Shown: positions 19,327 through 28,737 of the stretch, piece after piece
How positions within the stretch are numbered: position 1 is the first letter of the stretch
Layout of the letters: every line of letters starts with the position of its first letter
Source: an uncultured Bacteroidales bacterium
GTDB taxonomy: Bacteria; Bacteroidota; Bacteroidia; Bacteroidales; Bacteroidaceae
Length of the DNA stretch: 64,000 nt
Reading direction: 5' to 3'
Assembly: GCA_937995875.1 (NCBI GenBank)
Contig: CALKIW010000070.1
Span: 16,333-80,332, forward strand
The notes under the pieces: generated by a model
Databases searched by the model: none
Told to the model about the DNA's origin: nothing
The model's input: only the letters and a program-made list of their open reading frames with translations
Made by a program: the position numbers and the translations under genes

Positions 19327-19400
19327 AAAATCAAGCCCCAAATTAGGCAAATAACACATCTACATCCCTTATACAAAGGATAACAGAAACATAAGGTAAT

Positions 19401-20618
19401 ATGAAATCACTCCGGGAAATTTATCGAATTGGCAAAGGACCGTCGTCGAGCCACACGATGGGACCGCAAAAAGCCGCACAGGCCTATCTTGCCAAACACC
19501 CTGAAGCCAAGAGCTTTCGGGTAACACTCTATGGCAGTCTGGCCGCAACGGGCAAAGGGCACATGACTGATGTTGCCATCAAAGACGTGCTCAGCCCCAT
19601 TGCTCCGGTTGAAATTGTTTGGAAACCAAGTGAGTTTCTTGCCTTCCATCCTAATGCCATGAAGTTTGAAACCGACAAGGGGGAGTCATGGATAGTGTAC
19701 AGCGTGGGTGGAGGAGCCATTTCAGAGGGTCCGAATCCTACAGGATTGATGCCGGCAAGTGAAGATATTTACGATCTCACCACCCTTAAAGACATTCAGA
19801 ATTGGTGCGACACCTATGGACGAACATATTGGGAATACGTCGATAAGTGTGAGGATCCGTCAATATGGGATTATCTGCAGATAGTATGGGAAACCATGCA
19901 AGCTGCCGTAGAACGAGGCATCGACAGGGAGGGAGTACTGCCCGGTCCGCTCAACCTTCAACGCAAAGCCTCCACCTATTACATCAAGGCCAAGGGTTAC
20001 AAACAAAGCCTACAGACGCGCGGTTTGGTCTATGCATACGCTCTGGCCGTAAGCGAGGAAAACGCTTCAGGCGGTATCATTGTTACCGCTCCGACCTGCG
20101 GCGCCAGCGGTGTAATCCCCGCCGTGCTCTATCACCTTTCCCGAGGTCATAACTTTTCAGACCGAAAGATACTCCATGCCCTTGCCACTGCCGGATTGAT
20201 TGGCAATGTTGTGAAAGAAAACGCGTCCATTTCCGGAGCCGAGGTGGGTTGTCAGGGAGAAGTTGGTGTAGCTTGTGCTATGGCTTCTGCGGCCGCCTGC
20301 CAGTTGTTTGGAGGCAGTCCGTCACAAATAGAATATGCTGCAGAAATGGGATTGGAACATCATTTAGGCATGACTTGTGACCCCATCTGCGGATTGGTAC
20401 AGATTCCCTGCATTGAGCGCAACGCCTTTGCAGCCACGCGAGCCCTTGATTCAAACCTCTATGCATCATTCAGCGACGGCAAGCACCGGGTGCATTTCGA
20501 CCATGTGGTGGAAGTAATGATGCAGACAGGACACGACATCCCTTCGCTTTACAAGGAGACTTCGGAAGGCGGATTGGCAAAAGGGTCAGGCTATTTCTGC
20601 TCTCCCGAAGAGCTGTAA
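19401..20618 (+). CDS. sdaA: L-serine ammonia-lyase, iron-sulfur, single-chain
   Basis: The enzyme deaminates L-serine to pyruvate and ammonia with a [4Fe-4S] cluster. The 405-residue protein has both halves fused. The N-terminal beta-like domain carries GPSSSHTMGP at about residues 13-22. The C-terminal alpha-like domain carries TAPTCGASGVIP (about residue 230) and CDPICGLVQIPCIERN (about residues 326-341), which supply the cluster cysteines. Length fits the one-chain family. No clear TAnnTTTG box was found in the 135-base gap upstream. A small lipoprotein gene follows after 52 bases. Confidence 0.95.
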   Translation: MKSLREIYRIGKGPSSSHTMGPQKAAQAYLAKHPEAKSFRVTLYGSLAATGKGHMTDVAIKDVLSPIAPVEIVWKPSEFLAFHPNAMKFETDKGESWIVYSVGGGAISEGPNPTGLMPASEDIYDLTTLKDIQNWCDTYGRTYWEYVDKCEDPSIWDYLQIVWETMQAAVERGIDREGVLPGPLNLQRKASTYYIKAKGYKQSLQTRGLVYAYALAVSEENASGGIIVTAPTCGASGVIPAVLYHLSRGHNFSDRKILHALATAGLIGNVVKENASISGAEVGCQGEVGVACAMASAAACQLFGGSPSQIEYAAEMGLEHHLGMTCDPICGLVQIPCIERNAFAATRALDSNLYASFSDGKHRVHFDHVVEVMMQTGHDIPSLYKETSEGGLAKGSGYFCSPEEL

Positions 20619-20670
20619 ACATCCATTTTTCCATATCATTCAAGAGATTAAGCGAATCCTTTAAGACATT

Positions 20671-21111
20671 ATGCGAAAGATATTCCTTTTTGTTTTCATG
20701 GTGGTCATCACCGCTTGGGTGTCCACCTCCTGCCGTATGGCACCTTCCACAGAGCTTGGCGACACTGTGGAAGCTAAATATTTCGAGCCGTATGACAGTA
20801 CCAAGCACAAAACAACAAGGCAAAAGGCACGCCCCGTTCCTATCCAAGACAGTCTGGACATCTACGTCATCGGACAGGCCTCAACATCCGATCGCGTTCA
20901 GCTTTTGAGCTATCCGAGCCGTCGTGACACAATGGTTTTTGTCAAAGGAAAGCATATCAAGGTGATAGGTAATGCCGACTTCTACCATGTAGTACGGGCA
21001 AATTTCTGGATTTCAGAGGCCGGAGACACATTAGTCACTCGTTTAGAGGAAATCAAAGACATCGTCCCGGAACAAGAAGAAGCAACGAAAGCGGACAGCA
21101 ATAAGGAATAA
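20671..21111 (+). CDS. Putative small lipoprotein of unknown function
   Basis: The 146-residue protein has a hydrophobic N-terminus ending in VSTSC, giving a plausible lipobox with Cys21, so it is probably exported and lipidated. The mature part has short beta-strand-like stretches (QLLSYPSRRDTMVFVKGKHI, IKVIGNADFYHVVRANFWIS) that could form a small barrel, then an acidic C-terminal tail. I do not recognise the family. It follows sdaA at 52 bases on the same strand and may be co-transcribed; nothing else links the two functionally. Its 3' side is a 22-bp tandem array. Confidence 0.7.
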   Translation: MRKIFLFVFMVVITAWVSTSCRMAPSTELGDTVEAKYFEPYDSTKHKTTRQKARPVPIQDSLDIYVIGQASTSDRVQLLSYPSRRDTMVFVKGKHIKVIGNADFYHVVRANFWISEAGDTLVTRLEEIKDIVPEQEEATKADSNKE

Positions 21112-21137
21112 TCCTTAACCGCCCATTATCAAATTAA

Positions 21138-21262
21138 GGACTAAACGAAGTAAAGTAAAAGGAGAAACAACATAAAAGAAAAGGAGAAACGAAGTAAAAT
21201 AAAAGGAGACACAAAGTCTAATAAAAGCCCACCCAAACTAAAATGAAGGTTTACACGAAGTC
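21138..21262. repeat. 22-bp tandem array, type GGAGAAACGAAGTAAAATAAAA
   Basis: Anchors GACTAAAC, GGAGAAAC, GGAGAAAC, GGAGACAC, GCCCACCC and GTTTACAC fall at 21139, 21161, 21183, 21205, 21227 and 21249, all 22 bases apart. The first four match well and the last two are degenerate. The array lies between two convergent 3' ends (the lipoprotein gene and coaX). It is purine-rich on the plus strand. No coding potential. Confidence 0.8.
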
Positions 21263-21327
21263 GTTTTTTCTGTAAGCCTTTATTTGTTTTTTGTACCATT
21301 CTAATTCAACGGCTGCCCAAACACATC

Positions 21328-22119
21328 TCATGATTCAGGGCACATGATATTGTTGTCGGTATAAATGCGGTATAATCCCCTAAAGAGCAAGAACTCATCA
21401 TATATCACTTCGTGCCGACAGAGAGGACTCACCAAATGCGCAAGGCCTCCCGTCATCACCACAGTGACTTCCGACTTCAGTTCATCCATAATCCTATTCA
21501 CCAGTCCGTCTATCATCGAAGCACTGCCATAGGTTGCCCCACTCTGCATACACTCCGCAGTATTTTTTCCTATCAGATGGTCCGGCGCACACAAGGGGAC
21601 TTCCGACAACTGTGAGGCATGACCGCAAAGGGCATCAAAAGATGTACGGACACCGGGAATAATCATCCCACCAATAAAACGTCCTTCCCGATCCACAACA
21701 TTGACTGTGGTTGCCGTACCCATATCAATAACCACAAGGGGACATGGGAAACGGCTTATGGCACCAATGGCATCGGCGATCCTATCGTGTCCCACCCGCT
21801 CAGGATATTCTACACAAATCTCCATCCCAAGCTTGAGTCTGTCGTCGCCCATGACCATTATCTCAACTCCCGTAACTTGTAACACCACTTCACAAACAGC
21901 TTGCGTCAGTTCCGGAACGACAGATGAGAGGATACCACCCCTAAACTCCGGATGGTGCTTTCGCAACTCCCGAAGCGTCGTTTTGACACCTGCGAGCGTT
22001 CCGAACTTACCTTCTCCCAACGCAGTTGCTATCCGAGCCGAGTCCAACACCCGGCCATCCGCCATCACACCAACAACAATATTGGAGTTTCCTATATCAA
22101 TTACGAGTATTTGATTCAT
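21328..22119 (-). CDS. coaX: Type III pantothenate kinase CoaX
   Basis: CoaX phosphorylates pantothenate, the first committed step to coenzyme A. The 263-residue protein has the acetate/sugar-kinase-type phosphate motif DIGNSNIVVGV at residues 6-16, DMGTATTVNVVD in the middle and GGMIIPGV after it, all typical of CoaX and not of type I or II kinases. It is the last gene of the pan/coa operon, 24 bases after coaBC. Type III kinases are known for insensitivity to CoA feedback. Confidence 0.95.
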   Translation of the reverse strand: MNQILVIDIGNSNIVVGVMADGRVLDSARIATALGEGKFGTLAGVKTTLRELRKHHPEFRGGILSSVVPELTQAVCEVVLQVTGVEIMVMGDDRLKLGMEICVEYPERVGHDRIADAIGAISRFPCPLVVIDMGTATTVNVVDREGRFIGGMIIPGVRTSFDALCGHASQLSEVPLCAPDHLIGKNTAECMQSGATYGSASMIDGLVNRIMDELKSEVTVVMTGGLAHLVSPLCRHEVIYDEFLLFRGLYRIYTDNNIMCPES

Positions 22120-22143
22120 TCCAAAGAGGCTGCAGGCAACAGC

Positions 22144-23334
22144 TTATTTGTTTTCCATGATTGTGTCCAGAATCAGCGATGCCGTCTCGTCTTTGCTGCA
22201 AAGAGGCAGTTCTTTAACCCCATCCGGCATGATGATGGTCACCTGATTCGTGTCTACACCAAACCCAGTGTTCCCCGAAGCTACCGTGTTGGCACATATC
22301 ATATCCACATTTTTCCTCATCAGTTTCTCTTGCGAATGGGCTATCAGGTTCTCCGTTTCCATCGAAAATCCAACCACGCACTGCCCCTCCCGCTTGTGTG
22401 CTCCCAGATGTTGAAGGATATCTTTGGTGCGTATCAGCGGCAGACAGAGCTCTCCATCGTCCTTTTTCATCTTCTGCTGATGATAGCTTCCGGGCGTATA
22501 ATCAGCCACTGCACTGCACATCACGACAATGTCAAACCCATCACTTATCCGTGTCACCGCTTCAAACATTTCTTCCGCAGTAACTACAGGAATTGTTTCA
22601 ACGCCTACAAAAGGCTGCAACTCCACCGGACCGGACACAAGTGTAACCTCAGCTCCGCGCAGCTTTGCCATCTTCGCGATGGCATATCCCATCTTGCCCG
22701 AAGAATGGTTTGTGATGTATCTCACGGGGTCAATGCTCTCCTGCGTCGGCCCTGCCGTAACCAGCACCTTCCGCCCCTGCATATCATGAGGCTTGGCAAT
22801 ATGTTTCAGCACATACTGCAAAATCAATCCTTCCGATGGCAGCTTGCCACAGCCCACATCTCCACAAGCCAACCGCCCGGCATCGGGAGGTATCACCTCC
22901 ACACCATAACGTGTCAGCTTTTTCAGATTATCCTGCAATATGGGACTCTGCCACATATTTGTATTCATCGCCGGAGCCACGAGTTTAGGACATTGGCAAG
23001 CCATAAACGTCGTGGTGAGCATATCGTCACAAATGCCGTTGGCCATTTTTCCAATGACATTGGCCGTTGCCGGAGCAACCAACATGATGTCGGCCTTCTT
23101 TGCCAACGACACGTGTTTGACATCAAAATTAAAATTACGGTCAAACGTATCGACGGCACACTTTCTCGATGTAAGCGTCTCAAAGGTCATGGGGGCAATA
23201 AACAGGCTGGCATTCTTTGTCATAACCACCAGTACTTCCGCATGCTGCTTCACAAGCATCGAAGCCAGATTAGCCATTTTATAAGCAGCAATGCTGCCCG
23301 TCACACCCAGTATTACCGTTTTTCCGCTTAACAT
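22144..23334 (-). CDS. coaBC: Bifunctional phosphopantothenoylcysteine decarboxylase / phosphopantothenate-cysteine ligase
   Basis: The enzyme joins 4'-phosphopantothenate to cysteine (CoaB half) and decarboxylates the product (CoaC half). The 396-residue protein begins with the flavoprotein domain (GVTGSIAAYK at about residues 10-19, PAMNTNMW and the ACGDVGCGKLPSEG loop). The ligase half follows (VTAGPTQESIDPVRYITN, then SAVADYTP). Domain order and length are standard. It lies 12 bases downstream of panD. Confidence 0.95.
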   Translation of the reverse strand: MLSGKTVILGVTGSIAAYKMANLASMLVKQHAEVLVVMTKNASLFIAPMTFETLTSRKCAVDTFDRNFNFDVKHVSLAKKADIMLVAPATANVIGKMANGICDDMLTTTFMACQCPKLVAPAMNTNMWQSPILQDNLKKLTRYGVEVIPPDAGRLACGDVGCGKLPSEGLILQYVLKHIAKPHDMQGRKVLVTAGPTQESIDPVRYITNHSSGKMGYAIAKMAKLRGAEVTLVSGPVELQPFVGVETIPVVTAEEMFEAVTRISDGFDIVVMCSAVADYTPGSYHQQKMKKDDGELCLPLIRTKDILQHLGAHKREGQCVVGFSMETENLIAHSQEKLMRKNVDMICANTVASGNTGFGVDTNQVTIIMPDGVKELPLCSKDETASLILDTIMENK

Positions 23335-23346
23335 TTCTTTTTCCGT

Positions 23347-23739
23347 TTATTCCTGATCCTTGAGAAGACCGTGCTTCTCATAGTTTGTCCGTCGTGTTAT
23401 CTTGTTTTGCTCATCCACAAACACCACTTGGGGATGGTGTGCTTCAGCTTCCTCCGCCGTCATGCCGGCGTATGCCATGATGATCACTTTGTCGCCCACG
23501 TCCACACAGTGAGCCGCCGCACCATTCAAGCAAATGATGCCCGATCCGGCCTCTCCCGCGATGGCATAGGTGGCCAATCGCTTACCGTTGTCCACATCAG
23601 CAATCTCCACGCGCTCATATTCCATGATGCCGGCAGCCTCCATCAGTTCGCTGTCGATAGTGATGCTGCCCACATAGTTGAGGTCAGCCTGTGTCACCAC
23701 CGCCCTGTGTATCTTGGATTTCAGCAGTGTTATTTCCAT
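23347..23739 (-). CDS. panD: Aspartate 1-decarboxylase PanD proenzyme
   Basis: PanD makes beta-alanine from aspartate. The 130-residue proenzyme has the self-cleavage site Gly24-Ser25 (NYVGSITIDS), which yields the pyruvoyl group on the new Ser25 end. The C-terminal part includes NGAAAHCVDVGDKVIIMAYA, typical of the double-psi barrel. Its start overlaps the 3' end of panC by 10 bases, which suggests coupled translation. Confidence 0.95.
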   Translation of the reverse strand: MEITLLKSKIHRAVVTQADLNYVGSITIDSELMEAAGIMEYERVEIADVDNGKRLATYAIAGEAGSGIICLNGAAAHCVDVGDKVIIMAYAGMTAEEAEAHHPQVVFVDEQNKITRRTNYEKHGLLKDQE

Positions 23740-24572
23740 ATAAAATTGTCTATCAGTCGGGTTTTGCCAATATACACGGCTATCGCCACAAGCGTTTCTC
23801 CTTTTATCGTCTCCACGCGCTGCACGTTGTTCAGGTCTACCACCTCCACATAGTCCACACGTGCCAGTGGCTCCGTCTGTAAGTTGTCGCTGATGATTTT
23901 GATAATGGCCGAAGCGCGACGCTCACCGTTTTCCACAGCAGTCTGTCCGAGTTTCAGACTCTTCGACAAGATAAGCGCAGCCCGACGCTCCTCTGCACTG
24001 AGATAGGTATTGCGGCTCGACTTGGCCAGTCCGTCGGCTTCGCGAACAATAGGACAAGCTATAATCTCAAGGTCAAAGTTGAGGTCGCGAACAAAACGGC
24101 GCACAGTGGCCAGTTGCTGGGCATCTTTCTGCCCAAAATAGGCACGGTCAGGACCAACGATGTTGAACAGTTTGCTCACCACCGTACACACACCCCTGAA
24201 ATGTCCGGTGCGTCGTGCACCACAGAGCAACTCCGTAGTCTCGGTGGTATCTACAAAGGTGGTGAAATGAGGGGGGTACATCTCCGACGGATCGGGGTTA
24301 AAAATAAGGTCTCCGCCCATCGCTTCCACCGCAGCCATATCATGATTTAAATCTCTCGGATAGGCCTCCAAATCTTCCGACGGGCCAAACTGAATAGGGT
24401 TTACAAACACAGAAACCACCGTTCGGTCGTTGTCGGCAACCGACTTGGCTATCAGGCTCTGATGCCCCTCGTGCAGGAATCCCATCGTCGGAACAAGTCC
24501 CACGCTCAATCCTTCCTTGCGCCATCCCTTTACAATCTCGCGAACTTCTTGAATCGTCTTTACAACTTGCAT
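23730..24572 (-). CDS. panC: Pantothenate synthetase PanC
   Basis: PanC joins pantoate and beta-alanine using ATP. The 280-residue protein contains PTMGFLHEGHQSLI (residues 28-41) with the HxGH nucleotide motif, FVNPIQFGPSEDLEAYPR, and a KSSRN motif in the position of KMSKS. Length is standard. It is 52 bases downstream of panB and overlaps panD. Confidence 0.96.
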   Translation of the reverse strand: MQVVKTIQEVREIVKGWRKEGLSVGLVPTMGFLHEGHQSLIAKSVADNDRTVVSVFVNPIQFGPSEDLEAYPRDLNHDMAAVEAMGGDLIFNPDPSEMYPPHFTTFVDTTETTELLCGARRTGHFRGVCTVVSKLFNIVGPDRAYFGQKDAQQLATVRRFVRDLNFDLEIIACPIVREADGLAKSSRNTYLSAEERRAALILSKSLKLGQTAVENGERRASAIIKIISDNLQTEPLARVDYVEVVDLNNVQRVETIKGETLVAIAVYIGKTRLIDNFIWK

Positions 24573-24624
24573 TTTCTTGTATATTTATTTTTCTCGTCTA
24601 TACGGACGATGTTTTTTCACCTGT

Positions 24625-25449
24625 TTAATACAACGTCTTGAGCACATCATCACTGATGGCAAAAGTATGTTCCTTCGCAGGAAAATCCTGACGCTCGCAG
24701 TCTTCCTTGTATTGTTTGAAAGCGGCCAGCATCGTGTCGTGAAGGTTGGCGTATTTCTTCACAAATTTGGGCGTGAAGCCATTGGTGTAACCCAGCATAT
24801 CCTGATACACCAACACCTGTCCGTCACAATATTTACCTGCGCCGATACCTATCGTCAACGGCGACACCTGCTCGGTGATTAGCTTTGCCAATGCCTCTGG
24901 CACACATTCCAATGTGATGGCAAACACGCCCGCAGCCTCCAACGCCCGTGCGTCCTCCATGAGTTGCTGCGCCTTGTCGCTCGATTTTCCCTGCACCTTG
25001 TAGCCACCCAACGTGTTGAACGACTGCGGTGTAAGTCCGATATGCCCCACTACGGGAATCCCAGCCTCTACAATGGCCTGTACGCGGTCGGCATAACGCA
25101 CGCCGCCCTCAAGTTTCACGGCCTGACAGTTGGTCTCTTTCATGATGCGTCCCGCATTTTTCACAGCATCGTAGACCGATGTTTGGTAAGACATGAAAGG
25201 CATATCGATCACCACAAAAGCCTGTTTGGCCCCACGACAAACCGCCTTGCCGTGATGGATCATATCGTCTACCGTCACCGCGAGCGTGTTGTCATAACCC
25301 AACATGACGTTGCCCAACGAGTCGCCGACAAGAATCATGTCTATGTCCGCCTCGTCGATGGTGCAGGCTGTGTGATAATCGTATGCGGTGAGCATACTCA
25401 AGCGTCGCACTCCTTTCTGCGACAGAAAATAATCTGCTGTATTCTTCAT
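24625..25449 (-). CDS. panB: 3-methyl-2-oxobutanoate hydroxymethyltransferase PanB
   Basis: PanB transfers a hydroxymethyl group from methylene-tetrahydrofolate to ketoisovalerate, giving ketopantoate. The 274-residue protein has MLTAYDYHTA (about residue 19), the metal-binding VGDSLGNVMLGY segment and the late TLECVPE motif with the catalytic Glu. It is the first gene of the panB-panC-panD-coaBC-coaX operon. A -7 box lies 63 bases upstream. panE (ketopantoate reductase) is not in the operon. Confidence 0.96.
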   Translation of the reverse strand: MKNTADYFLSQKGVRRLSMLTAYDYHTACTIDEADIDMILVGDSLGNVMLGYDNTLAVTVDDMIHHGKAVCRGAKQAFVVIDMPFMSYQTSVYDAVKNAGRIMKETNCQAVKLEGGVRYADRVQAIVEAGIPVVGHIGLTPQSFNTLGGYKVQGKSSDKAQQLMEDARALEAAGVFAITLECVPEALAKLITEQVSPLTIGIGAGKYCDGQVLVYQDMLGYTNGFTPKFVKKYANLHDTMLAAFKQYKEDCERQDFPAKEHTFAISDDVLKTLY

Positions 25450-25511
25450 TTTACCTCTTGCATAGTCATCTCACGAAGTCCTTCTCCACAAATGAGAAAG
25501 ATTCTGAAATG

Positions 25512-25519
25512 CAAAGGTA
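25512..25519 (-). promoter_or_regulatory. -7 box (TACCTTTG) for the pan/coa operon
   Basis: The minus strand reads TACCTTTGCA, a perfect TAnnTTTG box, 63 bases upstream of the panB ATG. Confidence 0.65.
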
Positions 25520-25802
25520 TAAAGAAACTCCGGAAATCTCAATGATATATCGTTTTTTTATCCATCCCACTACTGCCGCTGCGATTTTATGCAACATTAT
25601 TTCGAGGACAACTCAACGCCCTGTTCGCCGAAAACAACCTATAGCTTTCCTCTCCATCCCATGCCTGAATGAAAGACAAACCGAGCTTGAGAACTGCACT
25701 CCGATGATGGTGTGAAAGGCTCATTCAGACCTACTCGAATCTATGTTTCTTCTCTTTAATCAGTCCTTTGCGACTGCCTTCAGCTCCCAAGTGTGTCTAT
25801 GT

Positions 25803-26200
25803 TTGTAAAATATGATTACCATTTTCAGACAAATATTTTCTCGTCATTCAGCGCGAAAAGGGCTATGTTTTTGCCCCAAAATTCATACGGCGCAACCCCA
25901 AAACGTCTCGATTTATATGTCTCTTATTCCGCCACGTCATGGCAAAGCCCTAACCGCAGTATGGTTAAGCCCTAACGGGCATGCGGCTAAGGCTCATCCG
26001 CACTGCGGTTAAAGCCTTTACGCACCGCCGTTGAATACTCAACCACAGAGGACAAAAGAACAGGCAAATCGGCCCTGTTTTAAAACGCGTTGATTATCAA
26101 CCAACTACGAATCAGCGCAAATTTGACGAATTTCGGACGAAAGCAAAATTGTTTTGAAATACGCGAAACCTGAAGGGGTGTTTGTAAAGATATATCTTAG
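25803..26200 (+). repeat. Dispersed mosaic element, copy C (full length)
   Basis: It aligns by eye with copies B and E along its whole length. The left module includes GATTACCATTTTCAG and CAGCGCGAAAAGGGCTATGT. The core at 25938-26047 has five 22-bp units, including ATGCGGCTAAGGCTCATCCG and CTGCGGTTAAAGCC. The right module has TTGATTATCAACCAACTACG and GAATTTCGGACGAAAGC, ending GGGGTGTTTGTAAAG. It lies between the divergent panB and pepC genes, its right end about 150 bases before pepC. Confidence 0.85.
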
Positions 26201-26300
26201 TCTATAACACTGCTTTTGCAAACTGCTGCCAGTCGGTATATTTTTGCAAAAAACATTGATATTCAACCAGTATTCTGGTCCGAAATTTTAATATTTTTGC

Positions 26301-26308
26301 TATCTTTG
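26301..26308 (+). promoter_or_regulatory. -7 box (TATCTTTG) for pepC
   Basis: TATCTTTGCA is a perfect TAnnTTTG match, 42 bases before the pepC ATG. Confidence 0.7.
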
Positions 26309-26350
26309 CACTATCATCTTTTCACCTTTACGAACGATTAACTATAAATT

Positions 26351-27760
26351 ATGAATAAGAAAACACTTGTACTCTCTCTTTGTGTAGCGTTCTCTTCCAC
26401 ACTGTTGGCTCAGACTCGCACCGGCGGCATTTCGATGGAGATGCTCCGACAGATTGAAAATGCCCAGAGTAGCAACCCTGCCAACAAGGCTCTGGCCAAT
26501 GCCATTGCCTCTAACAAAATTGACGATTTGGCCAAAAACTGCAAAAATCTTGGCCAGATCGACACCTATTTTAACGTGGAAACACCCCAGCAAAGCATCC
26601 ACGACCAGAAAAGTTCCGGACGCTGCTGGATGTTTTCGGGGCTGAATGTGCTTCGTGCCAATTTTGCCAAAGCGCATGACGACTCCCTGAGGGTGGAATA
26701 TTCGCAGTCGTATCTGTTTTTCTACGACCAGTTGGAGAAGGCCAACCTGATGCTTCAGGGGGTTGTGGACTGCGCCGGGAAGCCTATAGACGACACGCGT
26801 GTGCAGTTCTTCTTCCGCCACCCTATCAACGATGGTGGAACGTTCTGTGGGGTGGCCGATCTCGCAGACAAATACGGACTTGTGCCCATGAGCGTGATGC
26901 CCGAAACGTTTTCGAGCGATAACACGTCGCAGATGCAGAAGATGATTTCGTCGAAACTGCGCGAATTTGGGCTCGAACTTCGCCAAATGGTGAGCGAAGG
27001 CAAGAAAGCCAACGCCATCAATCGGCGCAAAACGGAAATTCTCGGTACCATCTACCACATGCTCACGCTCACCATTGGCGAGCCCGTGAAAGAATTTACC
27101 TATGTCTTCCGCGATAAGAACGGGAAACCTATAGGCGAGGCCCGAAAATACACGCCTAAGGAGTTTTACGAGGAAACGGTGTCCGGCCCAATCACGGGAA
27201 CGTTTATCATGTTGATGAACGACCCCAGACGCCCCTATCACAAAACCTACGAAGTGGAGCTTGACCGCCATACCTATGATGGGCAAAACTGGAAATACCT
27301 CAATCTTCCCATGGAGGAGATTGCCAAGATAGCCATTGCCTCGCTGAAGGACGGGCGCAAGATGTATTCCAGCTATGACGTGGGCAAACAGCTCGACCGC
27401 AAGCGCGGTTATCTGGATGTGGACAACTTTGACTATGGCTCGCTTTTCGGAACAACGTTTGGCATGAACAAGGCCGAACGCATCATGACCTTCGACAGCG
27501 GCTCCACCCATGCCATGACACTCACGGCAGTGGATCTGGACGCAGAGGGCAAGCCGCTGAAGTGGAAGGTGGAAAACAGTTGGGGGCCGACCTACGGGCA
27601 GAACGGATGCCTCATCATGACCAACCGCTGGTTTAATGAATATATGTTCAGGCTCGTAGTCAATAAGAAATATGCCTCGAAAGAGATTTTAAGGGAGTTC
27701 GACCAGAAGCCGACGATGGTTGTTCCGGAAGATCCTTTGTTCATGGGTGACAGCATGTAA
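26351..27760 (+). CDS. C1-family peptidase (aminopeptidase C / bleomycin hydrolase type), exported
   Basis: This papain-like cysteine peptidase has 469 residues. The first 20 residues (MNKKTLVLSLCVAF..LLAQ) form a signal peptide, so it acts in the periplasm or outside, unlike cytoplasmic PepC. The catalytic Cys is in SSGRCWMFSG (about residue 91), the His in STHAMTLTAV (about residue 387) and the Asn in VENSWG (about residue 408). The spacing is that of bleomycin hydrolase/PepC. The stop codon overlaps the next start (TAATG), implying coupled translation with the downstream hydrolase gene. Confidence 0.92.
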   Translation: MNKKTLVLSLCVAFSSTLLAQTRTGGISMEMLRQIENAQSSNPANKALANAIASNKIDDLAKNCKNLGQIDTYFNVETPQQSIHDQKSSGRCWMFSGLNVLRANFAKAHDDSLRVEYSQSYLFFYDQLEKANLMLQGVVDCAGKPIDDTRVQFFFRHPINDGGTFCGVADLADKYGLVPMSVMPETFSSDNTSQMQKMISSKLREFGLELRQMVSEGKKANAINRRKTEILGTIYHMLTLTIGEPVKEFTYVFRDKNGKPIGEARKYTPKEFYEETVSGPITGTFIMLMNDPRRPYHKTYEVELDRHTYDGQNWKYLNLPMEEIAKIAIASLKDGRKMYSSYDVGKQLDRKRGYLDVDNFDYGSLFGTTFGMNKAERIMTFDSGSTHAMTLTAVDLDAEGKPLKWKVENSWGPTYGQNGCLIMTNRWFNEYMFRLVVNKKYASKEILREFDQKPTMVVPEDPLFMGDSM

Positions 27761-28722
27761 TGTGTCTCCTTGCATTTTTGATGACGGTTTTCACGGTCGT
27801 AGAACTAAACTGTGAAAACCTGTTTGACACTATCGATAATGGCTTGAAGCAGGACGAGGAGTTTCTGCCTGCTTCAAGTCATCATTGGACATCCTATCGG
27901 TATTGGCGAAAACTGAACCGCATCGGGCAGGAAATTCTGTCGTGTGGTGTGCTCGGTACGGATGAGGTGATGCCCGACATCGTGGCGCTGACAGAAGTGG
28001 AAAACGACTCGGTGATGCGCGACCTCACCAAGCGTTCACTGCTTCGGCAGGCCGGTTACGACTATATCGTGACCGATGGACCCGACCAACGCGGCATCAA
28101 CGTGGCCCTGCTTTATTCTCCTTTCAGCTTTCGACTGCTCAATTCACGCTCCATTTCCATTCCCAAACTGCGCGATTTCCGACCGACGCGGGACATTCTC
28201 TACGCTTCGGGCGAAATTATCACGGGTGACACGCTGCACGTTTTTGTGCTCCATGCGCCCAGCCGCTCCGACGGTGAGAGGGCAACCAGACCCTATCGGC
28301 TGCATGTGGCCCGACAGCTTGGCATGGCTATCGACTCGCTTCGAGCCATCGCGACACATCCGAACATCATCATTGCCGGCGATTTCAATGATTACGCGAA
28401 CGATGCTTCCCTTCAATTCTTGGTGGCCAAAAACTTTGTGGATGTATCGGCCGAGGCGTTGGGCTTACATGGTGCCAAGGGGACCTATCGCTATCATGGC
28501 GACTGGGGCAGTCTGGACCATATCTTGTGTGACGACCGGATGGCAGCCCACCTTGTGAGATGTCATATCAATGACGCCCCGTTCCTGTTGGAGGAGGATA
28601 AAAAATATGGTGGCATGAAACCCCGTCGAACGTATCTCGGCCCGCGCTATCTCGGCGGATTCAGCGACCATCTGCCTTTAGTAGCAGTGTTTGAATGGGA
28701 TGAGGAAACAACGAAACATTGA
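27760..28722 (+). CDS. Endonuclease/exonuclease/phosphatase-family protein
   Basis: The 320-residue protein has the EEP-fold motif series: FTVVELNCENLFD at the N-terminus, LTEVENDSV (metal-binding Glu), NVALLYSPF, GDFNDYAND, GSLDHILCD and the terminal FSDHLPLVAVF. These residues build the metal-dependent hydrolase site, so it cleaves a phosphodiester or phosphomonoester; DNA, nucleotide or lipid substrates are all possible. The ATG at 27760 overlaps the pepC stop by one base. A second in-frame ATG at 27781 would remove seven hydrophobic residues. I cannot see a complete signal peptide. Confidence 0.88.
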   Translation: MCLLAFLMTVFTVVELNCENLFDTIDNGLKQDEEFLPASSHHWTSYRYWRKLNRIGQEILSCGVLGTDEVMPDIVALTEVENDSVMRDLTKRSLLRQAGYDYIVTDGPDQRGINVALLYSPFSFRLLNSRSISIPKLRDFRPTRDILYASGEIITGDTLHVFVLHAPSRSDGERATRPYRLHVARQLGMAIDSLRAIATHPNIIIAGDFNDYANDASLQFLVAKNFVDVSAEALGLHGAKGTYRYHGDWGSLDHILCDDRMAAHLVRCHINDAPFLLEEDKKYGGMKPRRTYLGPRYLGGFSDHLPLVAVFEWDEETTKH

Positions 28723-28737
28723 AACCGTTGGTGGGTT

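Noticed and set aside
21952..23331. Long plus-strand frame opposite coaX/coaBC
   Set aside because: Its His/Arg/Cys-rich composition is typical of antisense reading; coaBC motifs on the minus strand are complete.
26342..27511. Minus-strand frame opposite pepC
   Set aside because: The C1 peptidase reading has catalytic residues, signal peptide and a promoter; the antisense frame has none.
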